Notes: generated from the sequence alone by a model not told the origin. A DNA stretch of 64,000 nt from UBA11986 sp031402435 (GCA_031402435.1 JANNSJ010000029.1:46023-110022), one strand, 5' to 3'; counted from the first letter of the stretch, positions 1 to 8,927 are shown. Program-made: numbers and translations.

Positions 1-374
1 TGACCCTCAATTTCTTTTGGTGACGACTCGGTGCCTTTAAGAAGTTCACAAATTGGTTGCAGCTCGCTTCCAACTTGTTTCAGACGTTCTGATCCAAAGC
101 GTTGGAGAACAGCAACATTGTTGAAAAAAAGGCTGTAGAATATGGTCAAGGTTTCTCGTATTTCGATTATCTTTTTGACACTATCTGAAAACAGCATTAA
201 CGCTTTTGCCTCCTGACCATTCTGCACCAAGCTCTTGACCTCATTGTCTAGTGAAGACAGGGATATTTGATAGTCCTCCCTGAGTTTGTCAATAAACGTT
301 TGCTTCAAAGTTGGTGATGTTTGTGCTGAAGGCGATTGTTCAATTCCCTGTTGCGAGGATGAGCTGCCGATCAT
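1..374 (-). CDS. Hypothetical protein, N-terminal part (runs off left edge)
   Basis: An open frame of 124 codons starts at ATG 374 and is still open at base 1, so only the N-terminal part is present. A GGAG ribosome site at 380-383 sits 5 bases upstream and fixes the start. The first 20 residues are rich in Ser, Gln and Thr; the rest looks helical and hydrophilic, with one hydrophobic stretch at about residues 76-90. I see no signal peptide and recognise no family. It reads in the same direction as the MsrP-like gene upstream, 48 bases away. Confidence 0.6.
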   Translation of the reverse strand, partial: MIGSSSSQQGIEQSPSAQTSPTLKQTFIDKLREDYQISLSSLDNEVKSLVQNGQEAKALMLFSDSVKKIIEIRETLTIFYSLFFNNVAVLQRFGSERLKQVGSELQPICELLKGTESSPKEIEG

Positions 375-422
375 TGTTTCTCCAATGGTTTAACTGTTAT
401 AGAACTAATTTTTGTCCGGATT

Positions 423-1145
423 TCATATCCCCGCAAACCACTCGTACCCTTGATCTTCCCAGTAGCCTCCGGGCTTTTCGTTTGTCACTTCAAGAGCAGA
501 GATCCATTTGGCGCTCTTGTAGCCGAGCTTCGTCGGCATCGTAATGCGTACGGGGGCGCCATGCTCGATCGTGAGCGGCTTGTTGTATGCTTCGTAGCAA
601 AGCAATGTTTGTGGGTGGAGCGCGCTGGGCATATCGTACCCGGTATAGTAGTCGTCTCCGCATTTCACTGAGATGTACTTGGCATTCATGTCCGCACCAA
701 CGGATTGCAGAAACTCCCGCAACGGAGTGCCGCCCCAGCGCGGGATCATACTCCATCCCTCAACGCAGCAGTGTCGCGTGTTCATCACTCGTTTGGGCAC
801 CGCAGCGATCTGAGCCAGCGAGTTTTCTCCTGGCTTGCTCACCAGTCCTTCAACCGTTAGCGTCCAGTTTGGAATATCGATGGGAGGTGTATCGGTGTCG
901 TAGTTGTTCACGCGGAAACCATCTTCAGGAGTCAGCTCGTTCATCGTATATTCAGGCGCCAGCTTGTCGGGATCAAAGACTTTCTCCTGTACCCAGTCGT
1001 TAAACTTCTGGAAGGACAGCAGGAAAGAATCCACCGACCCCGACGCGGTGTAATCACAACCGGTAAGTAACGCAAGCGGCGAGAATCTTATGTTGGAACG
1101 CCGGGTGATCGGGTGTGAAAAGAGAGGTTGTTTGTTGGGCTCCAT
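423..1145 (-). CDS. Sulfite oxidase-fold molybdopterin oxidoreductase (MsrP/YedY-like)
   Basis: The 240-residue protein has the molybdopterin sulfite-oxidase fold. The landmark is RHCCVEGWS at residues 124-132, whose second Cys (127) is the expected Mo ligand, followed by R/GG and HGAP motifs (H-G-A-P-V-R near residue 197). Relatives act on oxidised methionine or sulfoxides in the periplasm; the substrate here is not readable from sequence. A twin-arginine pair at residues 15-16 is followed by a very short, charged region before LLTGC, so the export signal looks weak or shortened. It probably shares a transcript with pta, 39 bases upstream. The family call is firm; the substrate is unknown. 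Confidence 0.85.
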   Translation of the reverse strand: MEPNKQPLFSHPITRRSNIRFSPLALLTGCDYTASGSVDSFLLSFQKFNDWVQEKVFDPDKLAPEYTMNELTPEDGFRVNNYDTDTPPIDIPNWTLTVEGLVSKPGENSLAQIAAVPKRVMNTRHCCVEGWSMIPRWGGTPLREFLQSVGADMNAKYISVKCGDDYYTGYDMPSALHPQTLLCYEAYNKPLTIEHGAPVRITMPTKLGYKSAKWISALEVTNEKPGGYWEDQGYEWFAGI

Positions 1146-1149
1146 ACTT

Positions 1150-1188
1150 TTCTCAGTGCTCTTTGTGTCTCCGTGGTAAGGCTCTTAA
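1150..1188. repeat. Possible short interspersed repeat between pta and the MsrP-like gene
   Basis: The intergenic strip contains a CTCTTTGTGTCTCCGTGG string of the kind often seen as a short dispersed repeat in environmental bacterial genomes. Only one copy is visible in this window, so repetition is not shown here. Confidence 0.2.
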
Positions 1189-2177
1189 GCTTTCGTTGCC
1201 CCCATGACAGCATTGATTGCCGCAACATTTACGATGTCTTCAACGCTGCATCCGCGTGAAAGGTCGAAGGCGGGCTTCTTCAATCCCTGCACAATAGGTC
1301 CCACCGCCTCCGCTCCCGCCAATCGTTGCGCCATCTTGTACCCGATGTTGCCCGCGTCGAGATCAGGGAAGATGAGAACGTTGGCCCTGCCGCCAACCGG
1401 ACTGCCCGGCGCTTTGCTCTGCGAAACCTTCGGAACAATTGCTGCATCGAGTTGAAGTTCACCATCAACAAGAAGGTCGGGACGTTTCTTCTGTAGGATT
1501 GCCGTCGCCTGTTGCACTTTCTCAACACGTGGATGGCTTGCGCTTCCTTTTGTTGAAAACGAAAGCATTGCAACCCGCGGTTGTTCTCCGGTCAATCGCT
1601 TGTGGTTATCGGCGGTCGATGCGCCGATATCCGCCAGCTGCTCGGCGTTGGGCTCGGGAACAACAGCGCAATCTGCGAATGAGTAAGCCTGTTGCGGGAA
1701 GATCATCAGAAAGAAGCTCGACACCACGGTGATGTTCTCGGCAAGCCCGATAATTTGAATACCGGCGCGCAGCACATCGCCGGTTGTTGAAAGCGAGCCG
1801 GCAACGCTGCCATCCGCCATTCCTTCGCGCACCATCATCGCTCCGAAGAAGAGCGGGTTGGTCATCTGCTTCTGGGCGTCTTCAAACTGTATTCCTTTGG
1901 CTTTCCTCAAATTGAAAAACACGTGGGAGAAGTCGCTGAGCTTGTCGGACTTCTTCGGATCGACGACGCGAATACCCGAGAGCGACGTCCCGATCTTTTT
2001 CGCCTGTGCCTCAATTGCCTGGGCATCGCCAATGAGAATCGGTGCAACAATCCCTTGGTCAGTGAGAATGCGTGCCGCCTGAATTGATCGCTCGTCCGTT
2101 GCATCGGGAAGTACAATGGTCTTCTTGAGAGTCTTTGCCTTGGCAAGTATTCCGGTCATGAGTTCTGAAGGTAGCAT
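1185..2177 (-). CDS. pta: Phosphate acetyltransferase
   Basis: The 330-residue protein matches the compact Pta family, which interconverts acetyl-CoA plus phosphate with acetyl phosphate plus CoA. Visible landmarks are the N-terminal IVLPDATDERS block, the GSVAGSLSTTGDVLRAG block near residues 123-139, SFADCAVVPEPNAEQLADIG, MLSFSTKGSA, and the C-terminal FPDLDAGNIGYK block. There is no N-terminal DRTGG domain, which agrees with the short form. The start is ATG 2177, with a second in-frame ATG six codons later. No acetate kinase lies in the window. A candidate promoter lies at 2230-2259. Confidence 0.95.
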   Translation of the reverse strand: MLPSELMTGILAKAKTLKKTIVLPDATDERSIQAARILTDQGIVAPILIGDAQAIEAQAKKIGTSLSGIRVVDPKKSDKLSDFSHVFFNLRKAKGIQFEDAQKQMTNPLFFGAMMVREGMADGSVAGSLSTTGDVLRAGIQIIGLAENITVVSSFFLMIFPQQAYSFADCAVVPEPNAEQLADIGASTADNHKRLTGEQPRVAMLSFSTKGSASHPRVEKVQQATAILQKKRPDLLVDGELQLDAAIVPKVSQSKAPGSPVGGRANVLIFPDLDAGNIGYKMAQRLAGAEAVGPIVQGLKKPAFDLSRGCSVEDIVNVAAINAVMGATKA

Positions 2178-2229
2178 AGCGAAACAGGATTGATAGTCGT
2201 GAATGGTCAGAGTATGTCGTTGCGGTGAA

Positions 2230-2259
2230 AAGATACGAAAGTCCTGGCAAGTGTGCCAA
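2230..2259 (-). promoter_or_regulatory. Candidate sigma-70 promoter for pta
   Basis: Reading the minus strand: TTGGCA, an 18-base spacer, then TATCTT. The start codon is about 45 bases downstream. The match is moderate. Confidence 0.35.
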
Positions 2260-2453
2260 CTTGATTTAAAAGGATGAGGATTTGCCGTCTCTGATCAGGC
2301 GATTGTCGCTGCAATGGGTCAAGCCAAACATTCTGGCAGACAGGTGATTGCTTACTGTGAGCTTGCGGCTGTGACTTATTGGCACTGGATTGACACATCA
2401 TGCCGATAATCGTTGAAATTAAAAAGAATTAACGGAGATTTGGCGTGCCTTTT

Positions 2454-2482
2454 TTGCTTTTCTGTCATCCGATGTCTAAATT
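2454..2482 (+). promoter_or_regulatory. Candidate sigma-70 promoter of the miaB operon
   Basis: TTGCTT (2454-2459), 17 bases, TAAATT (2477-2482). Predicted transcription start is near 2489, leaving a leader of about 33 bases before the GTG at 2522. Confidence 0.5.
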
Positions 2483-2521
2483 TACAGCGCTTTCCCCCTG
2501 CTCCATTTTGTCATAACCCCA

Positions 2522-3853
2522 GTGCCAAAGAAAATCTATATAGAAACGTACGGCTGCCAAATGAACGTGGCCGATTCTGAAGTCGTTGGTGGTATCCTCC
2601 GAAAGGAGGGGTATACCTTCACCAAGGATCTGACAGACGCCGACGTTATCTTGGTCAACACCTGTGCGATCAGGGACAATGCCGAGGTGCGCATTTACGG
2701 ACGGCTTGGCTTATTCAGCCGGCAAAAGAAGGAACGACCGGGCGTTGTGGTTGGCGTACTCGGCTGTATGGCCGAGCGATTGCGAGTACAGTTGGTGGAA
2801 GAGGAACGCGTCGTTGATTTGGTTGTCGGTCCTGATGAATACAGGAAGCTTCCAGAACTGCTTGACCGTGCCTACCAGGGCGAGCGGGGAATAGCGGTGA
2901 AACTTTCGCGTGTGGAGAATTACGAAGACATTATTCCGCTCCGGACGGAAGGCATCAGCGCGTGGCTTTCGGTAATGCGCGGATGCGACAAGTTCTGCTC
3001 GTTCTGCGTGGTGCCGTTTACGCGAGGGCGTGAGCGAAGCCGGTCGCTGTCGAGTGTTGTCGACGAAGTGCGTATGCTTGCCGGTCAGGGATTCAAAGAG
3101 GTGACACTCCTCGGACAGAATGTAAATTCATACAGCGATGGTGAATACGATTTCTCGGATTTGATGAAAATGGTTGCAGCAGTTGATCGGAACATACGCA
3201 TTCGCTTTACCACGTCACATCCGCAGGACATGTCGGATAAGCTGATCGAGACAATTGCAACGAACGACAATATCTGCAAGTACATTCACCTGCCGGTACA
3301 ATCAGGCTCGAACCGGATTCTTGAGTTGATGAGCCGTACCTACACAGTTGAACATTATCTCGGCCTCGTTGATAAGATCCGCAGAGCTATACCGGGTGCA
3401 AGTTTTTCCACCGACATCATCTCCGGCTTCCCGACGGAAACTCGCGCTGAGCATGAAGCAACAATGTCTCTTATGCGGGAAGTGAAATATGATGGTGCGT
3501 ATACCTTCAAGTACTCTCCCCGCGAGAACACCAAAGCCTGGCAAATGGTGGATGATATTTCCGAACAGGAAAAAGGACAACGGGTAAATGAGATTACAAC
3601 CATGCAGCATGAGATTTCACTTGAACTGAACACACCAATGGTTGGAAGGACAGAGCAGGTCTTGATTGACGGCGACAGCAGAAAGTCATCGGAAGAATGG
3701 GCTGCGCGCACAGACACAAACAAGGTCATCGTATTTCCCAAAGGAGATGAGCGTGCCGGGGATTTCGTTCATGTGCTCATCCGGCAAGCAACCTCAACGG
3801 TCCTAATTGGTACGCGTGTCCCGGTAGATAACGAAATGGAGGAAGCGGCATGA
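2522..3853 (+). CDS. miaB: tRNA-2-methylthio-N6-dimethylallyladenosine synthase
   Basis: MiaB is a radical-SAM enzyme that adds a methylthio group to A37 of tRNAs. Both iron-sulfur sites are visible: Cys 12, 48 and 82 in the N-terminal MTTase domain, and C155-x3-C159-x2-C162 in the radical SAM domain. A TRAM-type RNA-binding region occupies about the last 70 residues. At 443 residues it is full length. It starts at GTG 2522 without a clear Shine-Dalgarno sequence. Its stop overlaps the next start (ATGA), so the two genes are probably translationally coupled. It heads a six-gene unit. Confidence 0.95.
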   Translation: MPKKIYIETYGCQMNVADSEVVGGILRKEGYTFTKDLTDADVILVNTCAIRDNAEVRIYGRLGLFSRQKKERPGVVVGVLGCMAERLRVQLVEEERVVDLVVGPDEYRKLPELLDRAYQGERGIAVKLSRVENYEDIIPLRTEGISAWLSVMRGCDKFCSFCVVPFTRGRERSRSLSSVVDEVRMLAGQGFKEVTLLGQNVNSYSDGEYDFSDLMKMVAAVDRNIRIRFTTSHPQDMSDKLIETIATNDNICKYIHLPVQSGSNRILELMSRTYTVEHYLGLVDKIRRAIPGASFSTDIISGFPTETRAEHEATMSLMREVKYDGAYTFKYSPRENTKAWQMVDDISEQEKGQRVNEITTMQHEISLELNTPMVGRTEQVLIDGDSRKSSEEWAARTDTNKVIVFPKGDERAGDFVHVLIRQATSTVLIGTRVPVDNEMEEAA

Positions 3854-4623
3854 AATTGTTTCTCCTTACGCTTGTATTCTTTTGTGTTTCATCATTGCAC
3901 TCTGCACAGGGTATCAATCCTGATATAGAGAATCATCTTTCGCGAATTGAAAAGGGAGAAGCTGATCGTGTCAAGTCAGAGCTTCCATCGTTGTTGTTGA
4001 AGTATCCCAACAATCCCGGTGTGCTGTATCTGCAAGGTGTGCTGACAACCGATGGAACTGAAGCCGTACGTGTATATCAAAGTATCGTCGATAATTTCCC
4101 GAAAAGTGAATGGGCCGACGATGCCCTCAATAAAGTGTACCAGTTTTATTATGCCATTGGACTGTATCGAACAGCCGAGATAAAGCTCAATCAGCTTAAG
4201 ACTGACTACCCGCAGTCGAAATTCGTTACAGGCCTCGTCCAATCTGACACAAAAAATCTTCAAGAAGAGAAGCAAGCTCCTGAGTTGCCCTCCACGGAGA
4301 AGCCATCGCAGGATGTGGAAACGCAATCTGGCAATGAAAAGACTGTTGTCGAAGACCGACCCCCGGTGCAACCGTTGGCCGATGTGCTACGCGGCCAGTA
4401 TACGCTGCAAGTTGGTGCATACTCCTCACAAGTAAACGCTGAGAAGCAAAAACTCTTCTTCGAGGATCTGAACTATTCCGTTGAGGTGATTAACAAGGTG
4501 AAGGATGGCCGTTCGCTGTTTGTTGTGCTTGTTGGTGACTACAAAACAGCCGACGTGGCAAAGTCAAAGGGTACGGAGTTTAAAAATAAATATAATATCA
4601 ATTCCATGGTAGTGACGAGGTAG
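3850..4623 (+). CDS. Secreted SPOR-domain protein with TPR-like repeats
   Basis: The 257-residue protein has a signal peptide (about residues 1-20), a helical TPR-like part (about 22-140), a charged linker with Pro and Glu (about 140-180) and a C-terminal SPOR domain (about 185-257, starting YTLQVGAYSS). SPOR domains bind denuded septal peptidoglycan, so a periplasmic role at the division site is likely. The ATG overlaps the miaB stop by four bases, and the next gene follows after one base. Confidence 0.85.
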   Translation: MKLFLLTLVFFCVSSLHSAQGINPDIENHLSRIEKGEADRVKSELPSLLLKYPNNPGVLYLQGVLTTDGTEAVRVYQSIVDNFPKSEWADDALNKVYQFYYAIGLYRTAEIKLNQLKTDYPQSKFVTGLVQSDTKNLQEEKQAPELPSTEKPSQDVETQSGNEKTVVEDRPPVQPLADVLRGQYTLQVGAYSSQVNAEKQKLFFEDLNYSVEVINKVKDGRSLFVVLVGDYKTADVAKSKGTEFKNKYNINSMVVTR

Positions 4624-4624
4624 C

Positions 4625-5767
4625 GTGCAGAGTGCAGCGATGAAGTCCGAATTTCGAAGTGTCCAGGAAGAATACGGGATTCTCGGCGAATCTGTCGAGA
4701 TGAAGAAGATCGTGGAAGTCATCGGACAGGTGGGTCCGAGCGATATCACCGTGCTGATCAGCGGCGAAAGTGGTGTTGGCAAGGAAGTGATTGCCAAAGC
4801 CATTCACGCGGCGAGTAACCGTAACAAGAAGCCGTTGATCACGGTGAATTGCGGAGCGATTCCCGAAGGGATCATCGAAAGTGAGTTGTTCGGTCACGAG
4901 AAGGGTTCCTTTACGGGTGCATCAGAACAACGCAAAGGATACTTCGAGCTTGCGGACGGCGGTACGATTTTTCTTGATGAAATCGGTGACCTGCCGCTTT
5001 CTTCACAGGTAAAGTTTCTCAGGATTCTTGAGAATGGTGAATTCCAACGTGTCGGCTCTTCTGTGCCACGGAGAGTTAATGTTCGCGTTATTGCTGCAAC
5101 AAACAAGGACCTCGAGACCGAGGTACGGCACAACCGATTCCGGGCTGATCTGTTCTATCGCCTCCGGTCGGTAAACATTCATATCCCCCCGCTCAGGCAG
5201 CGGCAGGAAGACATTGAAATCTTCTTCAAATATTTTGCCGAGAGTTTTGCATCACGGAACAACATCAAGTTTGGTGGTATTTCGAGTAATGCCATGCAGT
5301 TGCTCAGGTCATATCACTGGCCGGGAAATGTCCGCGAATTACGAAATGTTGTCGAGAGCATGCTTGTGATTGAAGGCGGCAAGTATCTTGATGTATCGGA
5401 CGTGAAAAAATATTTGAAGGATTACAAAGAAGCGACCGAAGACAGAAACCTTCCCATTCACGTTACGGGACGCAGTGTTGAGCAGGCGGAGCGGGAGTTG
5501 ATTCTGCGTGCACTGCTGGACATCAAAGGGAATATCCTTGATTTGAAGAACCTGATTTCGGAGCAAGTCCAAAACCATGCATCAAGCGGGTCTGCGCCGT
5601 TACGCGATCCACAGGAAGAGACGAACCTATCGCTCCAGGCGATGGAGAAACGGATGATTGCAGAGGCATTGCAACGGTTCAAGGGGAACCGCCGTGTTGC
5701 AGCGCGTTCCTTGAACATCAGTGAGCGAACGCTCTACCGCAAGATCAAAGAATACGGGTTGGATTGA
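4625..5767 (+). CDS. Sigma-54-dependent transcriptional activator without receiver domain
   Basis: This bacterial enhancer-binding protein has the AAA+ domain directly at its N terminus: Walker A GESGVGKE (47-54), the sigma-54 contact loop GSFTGA (94-99), Walker B TIFLDEIGD (near 114-122), an R-finger region, and a C-terminal Fis-type helix-turn-helix at about residues 355-377. There is no receiver, GAF or PAS domain, so its activity is probably controlled by another protein or by abundance. The start is GTG 4625, with an in-frame ATG at 4640. Being locked between a SPOR protein and lptE suggests an envelope-related regulon, which is inference. Confidence 0.9.
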   Translation: MQSAAMKSEFRSVQEEYGILGESVEMKKIVEVIGQVGPSDITVLISGESGVGKEVIAKAIHAASNRNKKPLITVNCGAIPEGIIESELFGHEKGSFTGASEQRKGYFELADGGTIFLDEIGDLPLSSQVKFLRILENGEFQRVGSSVPRRVNVRVIAATNKDLETEVRHNRFRADLFYRLRSVNIHIPPLRQRQEDIEIFFKYFAESFASRNNIKFGGISSNAMQLLRSYHWPGNVRELRNVVESMLVIEGGKYLDVSDVKKYLKDYKEATEDRNLPIHVTGRSVEQAERELILRALLDIKGNILDLKNLISEQVQNHASSGSAPLRDPQEETNLSLQAMEKRMIAEALQRFKGNRRVAARSLNISERTLYRKIKEYGLD

Positions 5768-6271
5768 GTGATGCGCATTCTTGGTTTCACAATGTTATTG
5801 ATCGTTGTTCTTTTGTGTACTGGATGTCCGTACTCGTTCACCGGCGCGTCTGTTCCGAAGCACTTGAAGACCGTTGCCATTCCGCTGGTCGATGATCAAT
5901 CGGGCTTTGGCGAAGCTGGGTTACGCGAGCGCTTCACAACGGAGCTGACGAACCTGTTCACCAGCGATAACAGTCTGGCCGTTGCCGACCGCACCACCGC
6001 CGATTCGATCCTCGAAGGAGTGATCGTTTCTGTGAGCGACGCGCCATCGGTTGTAACGCAAGGCGAGGCGGTGACAAAGCGACGGATTACCTTGACGGTC
6101 AAGTGTGCGTTTCAAGACAAGATTCAGCGGAAAAAAGTGTGGGATAAGAACTTCTCCCAATGGGGAGATTACGATTCGGGGGGCGGCCTATCCCAGCGGG
6201 ATGCTGGTTTACGCGAGGCTATCAAGAAAGTAACCGAGGATATTTTGTTGGAAACGGTTTCAGGCTGGTAA
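5768..6271 (+). CDS. lptE: LPS-assembly lipoprotein LptE-like
   Basis: The 167-residue lipoprotein has a signal peptide with lipobox LCTGC (Cys 20 counting from the GTG). Next comes a conserved opening (PYSFTGASVPKHLKTVAIP) and a DSILEGVIVSVSDAP block typical of the short LptE/LptE-like family of Bacteroidota and Chlorobi. LptE plugs the LptD barrel that inserts LPS in the outer membrane; LptD is not in the window. GTG 5768 directly follows the activator stop, and ATG 5771 is the likelier start. Confidence 0.85.
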   Translation: MMRILGFTMLLIVVLLCTGCPYSFTGASVPKHLKTVAIPLVDDQSGFGEAGLRERFTTELTNLFTSDNSLAVADRTTADSILEGVIVSVSDAPSVVTQGEAVTKRRITLTVKCAFQDKIQRKKVWDKNFSQWGDYDSGGGLSQRDAGLREAIKKVTEDILLETVSGW

Positions 6272-6327
6272 ATCGCAGGCCGGCACACCATCACATTCAC
6301 TATTAGAGGTAAAACAAACTGATTATT

Positions 6328-7794
6328 ATGGAAGAAATTATTCTGATAGCCTACATTGCCGCACTTTCAGTGTTGTTTGTATTCGGCTCGCATGGTTTTA
6401 TCATGATTTATTATTACCTCAAATTCAGGAACCAACACCAACAGGCAGCCGGCGGGCTGAATGAATATCCGGTGGTGACCGTCCAACTCCCCGTGTTCAA
6501 CGAGTTGTATGTCGTCGGTCGCCTGATTGACGCATCGTGCGCGATTGTCTATCCGAAAGACAAACTCGAAGTCCAGGTACTTGACGACTCAACCGATCAA
6601 ACGGTGGACGTTGTTGCATCCTACGTTGAGAAGTATCGCCAGCAGGGGTTTGACATCAAACATATTCGTCGTAACAACAGGGCTGGATATAAAGCCGGTG
6701 CTTTGAAGGAAGGACTCGCCACAGCACGCGGGGAGTTTGTGGCAATCTTCGACGCTGACTTTGTTCCGCGCGCCAACTTCCTGCTCAAGACCATCCCCCA
6801 TTTCTTCGTCGACCCGAAGATTGGCATGGTACAAACACGATGGGAACACCTCAATTTTGACTACTCGCTTCTGACCAGAACCCAGGCGATGGCCCTTGAC
6901 GGCCACTTTGTAATCGAACAGGCTGTGCGCAACAAAGTCGGGTTCTTCATCAACTTCAATGGGACGGCGGGAGTCTGGAGAAAGTCGTGCATCGAAGACG
7001 CAGGCAACTGGCAGGCAGATACACTGACGGAAGATCTTGACTTGAGCTACAGGGCTCAACTACGTGGATGGAAATTCAAGTATCTGAATAACGTCACCTC
7101 GCCGGCCGAACTTCCCTCGGAGATCAATGCGCTCAAGTCCCAGCAGTTCCGTTGGACGAAAGGCGCCATTGAGACCGCCCGTAAGATGCTGCCGGTTGTA
7201 TGGAGGTCTGCCATCCCGCTTAAGGTGAAGGTTCATGCAACGTTCCATCTTACGAATAACCTGGTATTCCCATTCATCCTGTTGGCGGGAATTCTGAATG
7301 TGCCTCTCGTGTTCATCAAGCACACCGGCCTCTACAATGCATATTTCGACTTCATGTCAATCTACGTCTTTGCATTCATCGGGTCGTTCCTCTTCTATAT
7401 GTTTTCCCAGCGGGATGTGCACGCCGACTGGCAACGGCGCTTGTTCCTGTTCCCAGTATTCATGGCGGGCAGCATGGGATTTGCAGTGAATAACAGTAAA
7501 GCAGTAATGGAAGGCCTCTTCAAGAAGAAGAGCGAATTTGTTCGCACTCCAAAGTACAGCATCAAAGACAAAAAAGATTCGTGGAAGGATAAAAAGTACG
7601 TACCATTGAAAATCAACTCCACCGTTGTTGTCGAAATTGTTCTTGCAATCTATTGCCTCTTTGGTGTTGCATCTTCAATTTATTTTTTGGAGATTGCGGC
7701 AGTTCCGTTTCAACTTCTCTTCTTTCTTGGATTTGCATTTGTTTCGATGATGTCAATCAAACACGCCTGGCTGGCACGCCGGATCGATGGATAA
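6328..7794 (+). CDS. Membrane glycosyltransferase family 2 (cellulose-synthase-like)
   Basis: This 488-residue processive-type GT2 has an N-terminal membrane segment (about 5-30) and then a GT-A domain. Nucleotide-sugar residues are DDS (86-88) and DAD (142-144), the catalytic base region is TEDLDL (234-239), and the acceptor motif is QQFRW (272-276). About four or five membrane helices follow. It resembles the CESA/CaSu-type branch, which makes beta-linked glycans or glycolipids; the product is not readable. It lies 56 bases after lptE in the same operon. Confidence 0.85.
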   Translation: MEEIILIAYIAALSVLFVFGSHGFIMIYYYLKFRNQHQQAAGGLNEYPVVTVQLPVFNELYVVGRLIDASCAIVYPKDKLEVQVLDDSTDQTVDVVASYVEKYRQQGFDIKHIRRNNRAGYKAGALKEGLATARGEFVAIFDADFVPRANFLLKTIPHFFVDPKIGMVQTRWEHLNFDYSLLTRTQAMALDGHFVIEQAVRNKVGFFINFNGTAGVWRKSCIEDAGNWQADTLTEDLDLSYRAQLRGWKFKYLNNVTSPAELPSEINALKSQQFRWTKGAIETARKMLPVVWRSAIPLKVKVHATFHLTNNLVFPFILLAGILNVPLVFIKHTGLYNAYFDFMSIYVFAFIGSFLFYMFSQRDVHADWQRRLFLFPVFMAGSMGFAVNNSKAVMEGLFKKKSEFVRTPKYSIKDKKDSWKDKKYVPLKINSTVVVEIVLAIYCLFGVASSIYFLEIAAVPFQLLFFLGFAFVSMMSIKHAWLARRIDG

Positions 7795-7831
7795 GGAATA
7801 ACGACGCGTGTATACCCACAAGGAATCCGCA

Positions 7832-8521
7832 ATGCACATACCTTCGCTGGAGGCGAGGCTCGCCACACGAGCGAAATCTCCTTTGTTTGCACGCCTGGCT
7901 TCTTATTATTTAAAGGAAGGGCAGATCCAGAAAGCCGTGGATGTTTGCATGGAAGGCCTGAAACATTATCCCAACTATGCAACCGCTCATCTTGTGCTCG
8001 GTAAGTGCTATGAGGCAATGGGTCGGAATATTGAGGCAATACTGGAGTACGGAAGAGCCGCGAAGACCATGCCTGATAATCCCACGGTATTGGGGTTACT
8101 CAAGCATGTTGAACTCCGCGAGCAGGAATCCTTCCGTGTGTTTTCCGAAGAACGCACGAGTAAACTGAAAGAGCGGAAGGACACCATACCATTCGAAACG
8201 TATGTTGAAGAGCGCCACGAGCAGAAGGAATCCACCGCTGAGTTCTTGTTACGGCGCCTTCAGGATGTCAGAAAGAATGCACCCCAAAGCGCACCCAGGC
8301 ATCAGCCCGTCGAGGAGCCGCAGACAAACGCGGTTGCACCCAGTAAGATCGTGACGGCAACACTCGCCGAAATCTATGCCACGCAGGGGGAATACAAGGA
8401 AGCGATTGAAGCCTATCGAAAGCTTGTGAGCCAGCGCCCAATCGAAGCGGAACGTTACGTCAAGAGAATTGCACAGCTTGAAGAGTTAAGCAGATCGCAG
8501 CACGAGGAGCACCAGGAGTGA
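7832..8521 (+). CDS. Tetratricopeptide-repeat protein
   Basis: The protein has 229 residues from the chosen ATG. AGGA at 7821-7824 lies 7 bases upstream, which favours this start over an upstream GTG at 7808. Three TPR-like units fall at about residues 10-110 and one near the C terminus (TLAEIYATQGEYKEAIEAY), separated by a charged linker. There is no signal peptide, so it is probably cytoplasmic. It is the last gene of the miaB operon, and its function is unknown. Confidence 0.75.
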   Translation: MHIPSLEARLATRAKSPLFARLASYYLKEGQIQKAVDVCMEGLKHYPNYATAHLVLGKCYEAMGRNIEAILEYGRAAKTMPDNPTVLGLLKHVELREQESFRVFSEERTSKLKERKDTIPFETYVEERHEQKESTAEFLLRRLQDVRKNAPQSAPRHQPVEEPQTNAVAPSKIVTATLAEIYATQGEYKEAIEAYRKLVSQRPIEAERYVKRIAQLEELSRSQHEEHQE

Positions 8522-8543
8522 ACACCCGTAAGTATTAGAACAT

Positions 8544-8568
8544 AAAAGCCTCTCATCGAGAGGCTTTT
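8544..8568. terminator. Bidirectional terminator between the miaB operon and rpsT
   Basis: Perfect 10-bp stem (AAAAGCCTCT / AGAGGCTTTT) with a 5-base loop. The flanking A and T bases give a usable U-tract on both strands, and it sits between convergent genes. Confidence 0.9.
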
Positions 8569-8597
8569 CTATTTCCATACCGTGTGACCGGTTGAAA

Positions 8598-8852
8598 TTA
8601 CTTCAGCTTGTTCACAAACTTTGTCAGGTTCGATTTGTTGTTTGCCGCCATGTTCTTGTGGATGAGACCCTTTGCAGCAAGCTGATCCAGCAGCTTTGCG
8701 GTCTTGCGGAGTTCAACAACAGCTTTTTCCTTTTCGGTGGTGGTACGGACGCGCTTGATTGCCGAGCGCATCTTTGTTTTCCACTCTTTGTTCCGTACTG
8801 CTCTGCGTTTCGAGATCCGGGCCCGTTTCTCTGCTGACTTATGCTGTGCCAT
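8598..8852 (-). CDS. rpsT: 30S ribosomal protein S20
   Basis: An 84-residue, very basic protein with the characteristic MAQHKSAEKRARISKRR start and a two-helix hairpin composition; it is the normal length for S20, which binds the 5' domain of 16S rRNA. It is a single-gene unit with its own promoter at 8899-8927 and a terminator at 8544-8568. Confidence 0.95.
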   Translation of the reverse strand: MAQHKSAEKRARISKRRAVRNKEWKTKMRSAIKRVRTTTEKEKAVVELRKTAKLLDQLAAKGLIHKNMAANNKSNLTKFVNKLK

Positions 8853-8898
8853 TCAACATTCCTGTTTGATACGTGCGATAATAATTTAGTGTATGATA

Positions 8899-8927
8899 AC
8901 AATACCCAAAAATGAGCTTAAAGTCAA
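8899..8927 (-). promoter_or_regulatory. Sigma-70 promoter of rpsT
   Basis: On the minus strand: TTGACT, 17 bases, TATTGT. Predicted transcription start is near 8892, with a leader of about 40 bases. Confidence 0.55.

Larger units (their letters stand above)
2178..2521. other. Divergent intergenic region between pta and miaB
   Basis: No convincing gene lies in these 344 bases; a 64-codon minus-strand frame inside it has no ribosome site or protein-like composition. The region holds outward-facing promoter candidates for pta (2230-2259) and for the miaB operon (2454-2482). Confidence 0.6.

Noticed and set aside
2207..2401. 64-codon minus-strand frame upstream of pta
   Set aside because: No ribosome site, unlike-protein composition, and it overlaps the promoter region.
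2385..2401. Sigma-54-like TGGCAC box near 2380-2400
   Set aside because: The GC element is not at the required ten-base distance after GG; likewise TTGGCG at 2440 has 12 bases.
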